Assembly: GCA_015522865.1 (NCBI GenBank)
Contig: WALN01000030.1
Span: 1 to 6,811 of the forward strand
Origin: Microcaldota archaeon
GTDB lineage: Archaea > Micrarchaeota > Micrarchaeia > Norongarragalinales > WALN01
DNA: 6,811 nucleotides
Direction of reading: 5' to 3'
Position numbers and translations under genes: made by a program. The notes beneath the pieces were generated by a model. The model searched no databases and was not told where the DNA came from. It worked only from the letters and a program-made list of their open reading frames with translations. This document shows, piece by piece, positions 5,441-6,811 of this stretch. Every line of letters begins with the position of its first letter. Positions within the stretch are counted from its first letter, which is position 1.

Positions 5441-6811
5441 ATGGGATATTTGAACACTCTGCTCGAACAAAGGAAAAATATGCCTCTGCCATCTCTGCCA
5501 GAAAAAGAAGAAAAGAGAAAGCCGGAGAAAACAGATAAGGAAAAAACACTTGTGGACTCTTATAAAGAAGTAAAAATATACAAAGTAAAAGGAGAGGCTC
5601 TTTATTTGTATGAGGTGCCGGTTCCAAGATACAGGGGCGGGGAAAGAGAATTATTAAAAAATTTGTTAGATATTGCAAGCAGAGTAGTTGAGTTAGAGCC
5701 ATCTATGACAGATAGAAAGAGAAGATATAATTTATGCTTTCAACAGGTTTCGGATATAATCGACTCCACTCCAGAGCTGAAAATCCCGGTTTATTTAAAA
5801 TCTTTTTATGCCGATGCAGTTACAAGGGAAATAGTGGGGTTTGGATTAATTGACTATTTATTAGATGATGACCTGTTGGAAGATATATTAGTTATAGGGC
5901 CAAATAAGCCAGTATATGTATTCCACAGAAAGTATGAAATGATGAAGACAAATATAATATTCTACAACGATGAGGATATTAGAACAATAATAGACAAAAT
6001 GGCGCGGTTGATAGGCCGACATATAGATATACAAACTCCGCTTTTAGATGCAAGGCTTCCTGATGGTACAAGGGTAAATGCGACGATACCTCCGGCATCC
6101 ATCGACGGCGCTACCATCTCTTTAAGAAAATTCAGAAAAAATCCCATGACTATTTCGAACCTTGTTGCAGAAAACACTTTAAATTACGAAGCTGCTGCGT
6201 TTTTGTGGATGGCTGTTGATGGGATGGGTGCAAAACCAGCAAATATTTTGGTTGCTGGCGGCACCGCTTCTGGTAAAACAACAACTTTGAACATTTTATG
6301 CTCTTTTGTTCCAACATATGAAAGAATTATCACAATAGAAGAGGTCGCAGAGCTTAGATTGCCACTAACCCATTGGGTCAGATTAGAAACGCGCCCCCCA
6401 AGCATAGAAGGAACTGGAGAAATAGATATGAATACGCTTGTAAAAAACTCTTTGAGAATGAGGCCTGACAGAATAATAGTTGGAGAAATAAGGGGGCAGG
6501 AAGGGTTTACGATGTTCTCTGCTATGAACACGGGCCATGACGGCGCGCTGACAGGGGACTCGTTGATTCAACTTTCTGATGGAAAAATTGAAAAAATAGA
6601 GAAAATAGCAGAAAAATTTTTCGAAAAAGGAAAAATTTTGAAAGAAAAAAATTTTGAGTATGTTAATGTGAAGGACAAGCTTGAAGTGGTAAGCCTAAAC
6701 AAAAAAACGCTTAAGCTGGAAAGCAAACAAGTTGAAAAAATATGGAGAAAAAAGACAAAATCTAAGTTATTAGAAATTAAATTAAACTCCGGAAGGAAAA
6801 TCACTTTAACA
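5441..6811 (+). CDS. klbA: KlbA-type secretion/type IV pilus ATPase precursor, intein-containing, 3'-partial
   Basis: This is a VirB11/GspE/PilT-superfamily ATPase that would power assembly of an archaeal type IV pilus-like or secretion machine at the inner face of the membrane. The frame stays open for 457 codons to the window edge. The N terminus is charged and lysine-rich (residues 11-50), followed by the N-terminal domain. The core shows LLDARLPDGTRVNAT, then Walker A GGTASGKTTT (273-282, K279), the acidic box TIEEVAEL (E300, E301), HWVRLETRPP, and the Walker B region RMRPDRIIVGEIRGQE (E349). The ATPase reading stops at MNTGHDG (residue 368), just before the expected His box, where an intein begins. 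An in-frame ATG at 5426 would add MCCEI. I prefer 5441 because GTGA lies four bases upstream, the TATA spacing fits, and it matches the symmetry of the divergent promoter. The second half of the ATPase and the rest of the intein lie beyond the window. KlbA is preferred over archaellum ATPase (FlaI/ArlI) because of the intein type and insertion site. Confidence 0.9.
   Translation, partial: MGYLNTLLEQRKNMPLPSLPEKEEKRKPEKTDKEKTLVDSYKEVKIYKVKGEALYLYEVPVPRYRGGERELLKNLLDIASRVVELEPSMTDRKRRYNLCFQQVSDIIDSTPELKIPVYLKSFYADAVTREIVGFGLIDYLLDDDLLEDILVIGPNKPVYVFHRKYEMMKTNIIFYNDEDIRTIIDKMARLIGRHIDIQTPLLDARLPDGTRVNATIPPASIDGATISLRKFRKNPMTISNLVAENTLNYEAAAFLWMAVDGMGAKPANILVAGGTASGKTTTLNILCSFVPTYERIITIEEVAELRLPLTHWVRLETRPPSIEGTGEIDMNTLVKNSLRMRPDRIIVGEIRGQEGFTMFSAMNTGHDGALTGDSLIQLSDGKIEKIEKIAEKFFEKGKILKEKNFEYVNVKDKLEVVSLNKKTLKLESKQVEKIWRKKTKSKLLEIKLNSGRKITLT
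6545..6811 (+). other. Intein, N-terminal splicing region, starting with Ala1 (partial)
   Basis: Precursor residues 369-457 (89 residues) do not fit the ATPase. They read as the start of an intein. Block A is ALTGDSLIQLSDG, the form expected of inteins except that residue 1 is Ala instead of Cys or Ser. The last eight residues (SGRKITLT) match the start of block B, whose TxxH motif would finish just past the window edge. The insertion lies in NTGHDG/, where uninterrupted family members continue with Cys and the His-box region (from memory, CMGTLHANS). This agrees with the known KlbA intein of Methanocaldococcus jannaschii, which also begins with Ala and splices by direct attack of the +1 Cys on the N-terminal junction. 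About 24% of the 89 residues are lysine and the DNA is visibly A-rich. Whether a homing endonuclease domain follows cannot be seen. Confidence 0.88.

Noticed and set aside
5439..6804. Several minus-strand frames (5439-5702, 5962-6177, 6184-6531, 6568-6804) opposite klbA
   Set aside because: They lie opposite a continuous plus-strand frame with Walker A, Walker B and intein motifs, and none has recognisable content of its own.
5441..6811. klbA as a disrupted pseudogene, because the ATPase sequence breaks off after GHDG
   Set aside because: The frame stays open, and the inserted residues match intein block A and the start of block B at the known KlbA insertion site, so this is an intein rather than decay.

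Overview
The window is an AT-rich stretch of archaeal chromosome, most likely from an uncultivated archaeon sequenced from a metagenome. The archaeal call rests on gene content: an archaeal-type cofactor-independent phosphoglycerate mutase (ApgM), an archaeal-type topoisomerase IA and a KlbA-type secretion/pilus ATPase. TATA-box core promoters close to the start codons and heavy use of AGA/AGG arginine codons agree with it. A DPANN or euryarchaeal lineage is plausible, but the sequence alone does not settle it. The first 22 bases are not genomic: they match the end of a Nextera (Tn5) read-2 adapter, so the true left end is base 23 and this is probably a contig edge.

Layout. Bases 73-2524 (+) hold two nearly abutting genes, enolase and ApgM, which catalyse consecutive steps of lower glycolysis/gluconeogenesis (3-phosphoglycerate to 2-phosphoglycerate to phosphoenolpyruvate). 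Only 11 bp downstream, and convergent, is topA (2536-4560, -). Upstream of topA on the same strand lies a six-helix membrane protein of unknown function (4630-5358, -). An 82-bp intergenic region (5359-5440) then separates it from a divergently transcribed klbA-like ATPase gene that is open to the right edge (5441-6811, +).

The most interesting part is klbA. After 368 residues, between the Walker B region and the expected His box, the ATPase is interrupted by the N-terminal part of an intein. That intein begins with alanine instead of Cys/Ser, as in the known KlbA inteins that splice by a non-canonical route. The window ends inside intein block B, exactly where its TxxH motif begins.

The second notable item is the divergent promoter between the membrane protein and klbA. 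A near-perfect 24-bp palindrome is centred exactly 41.5 bp from each start codon, with an AT-rich TATA-like element flanking each arm. This suggests a mirror-symmetric promoter, possibly under shared control. I saw no tRNA, rRNA, CRISPR array or insertion sequence, and no gene-free stretch longer than 100 bases.
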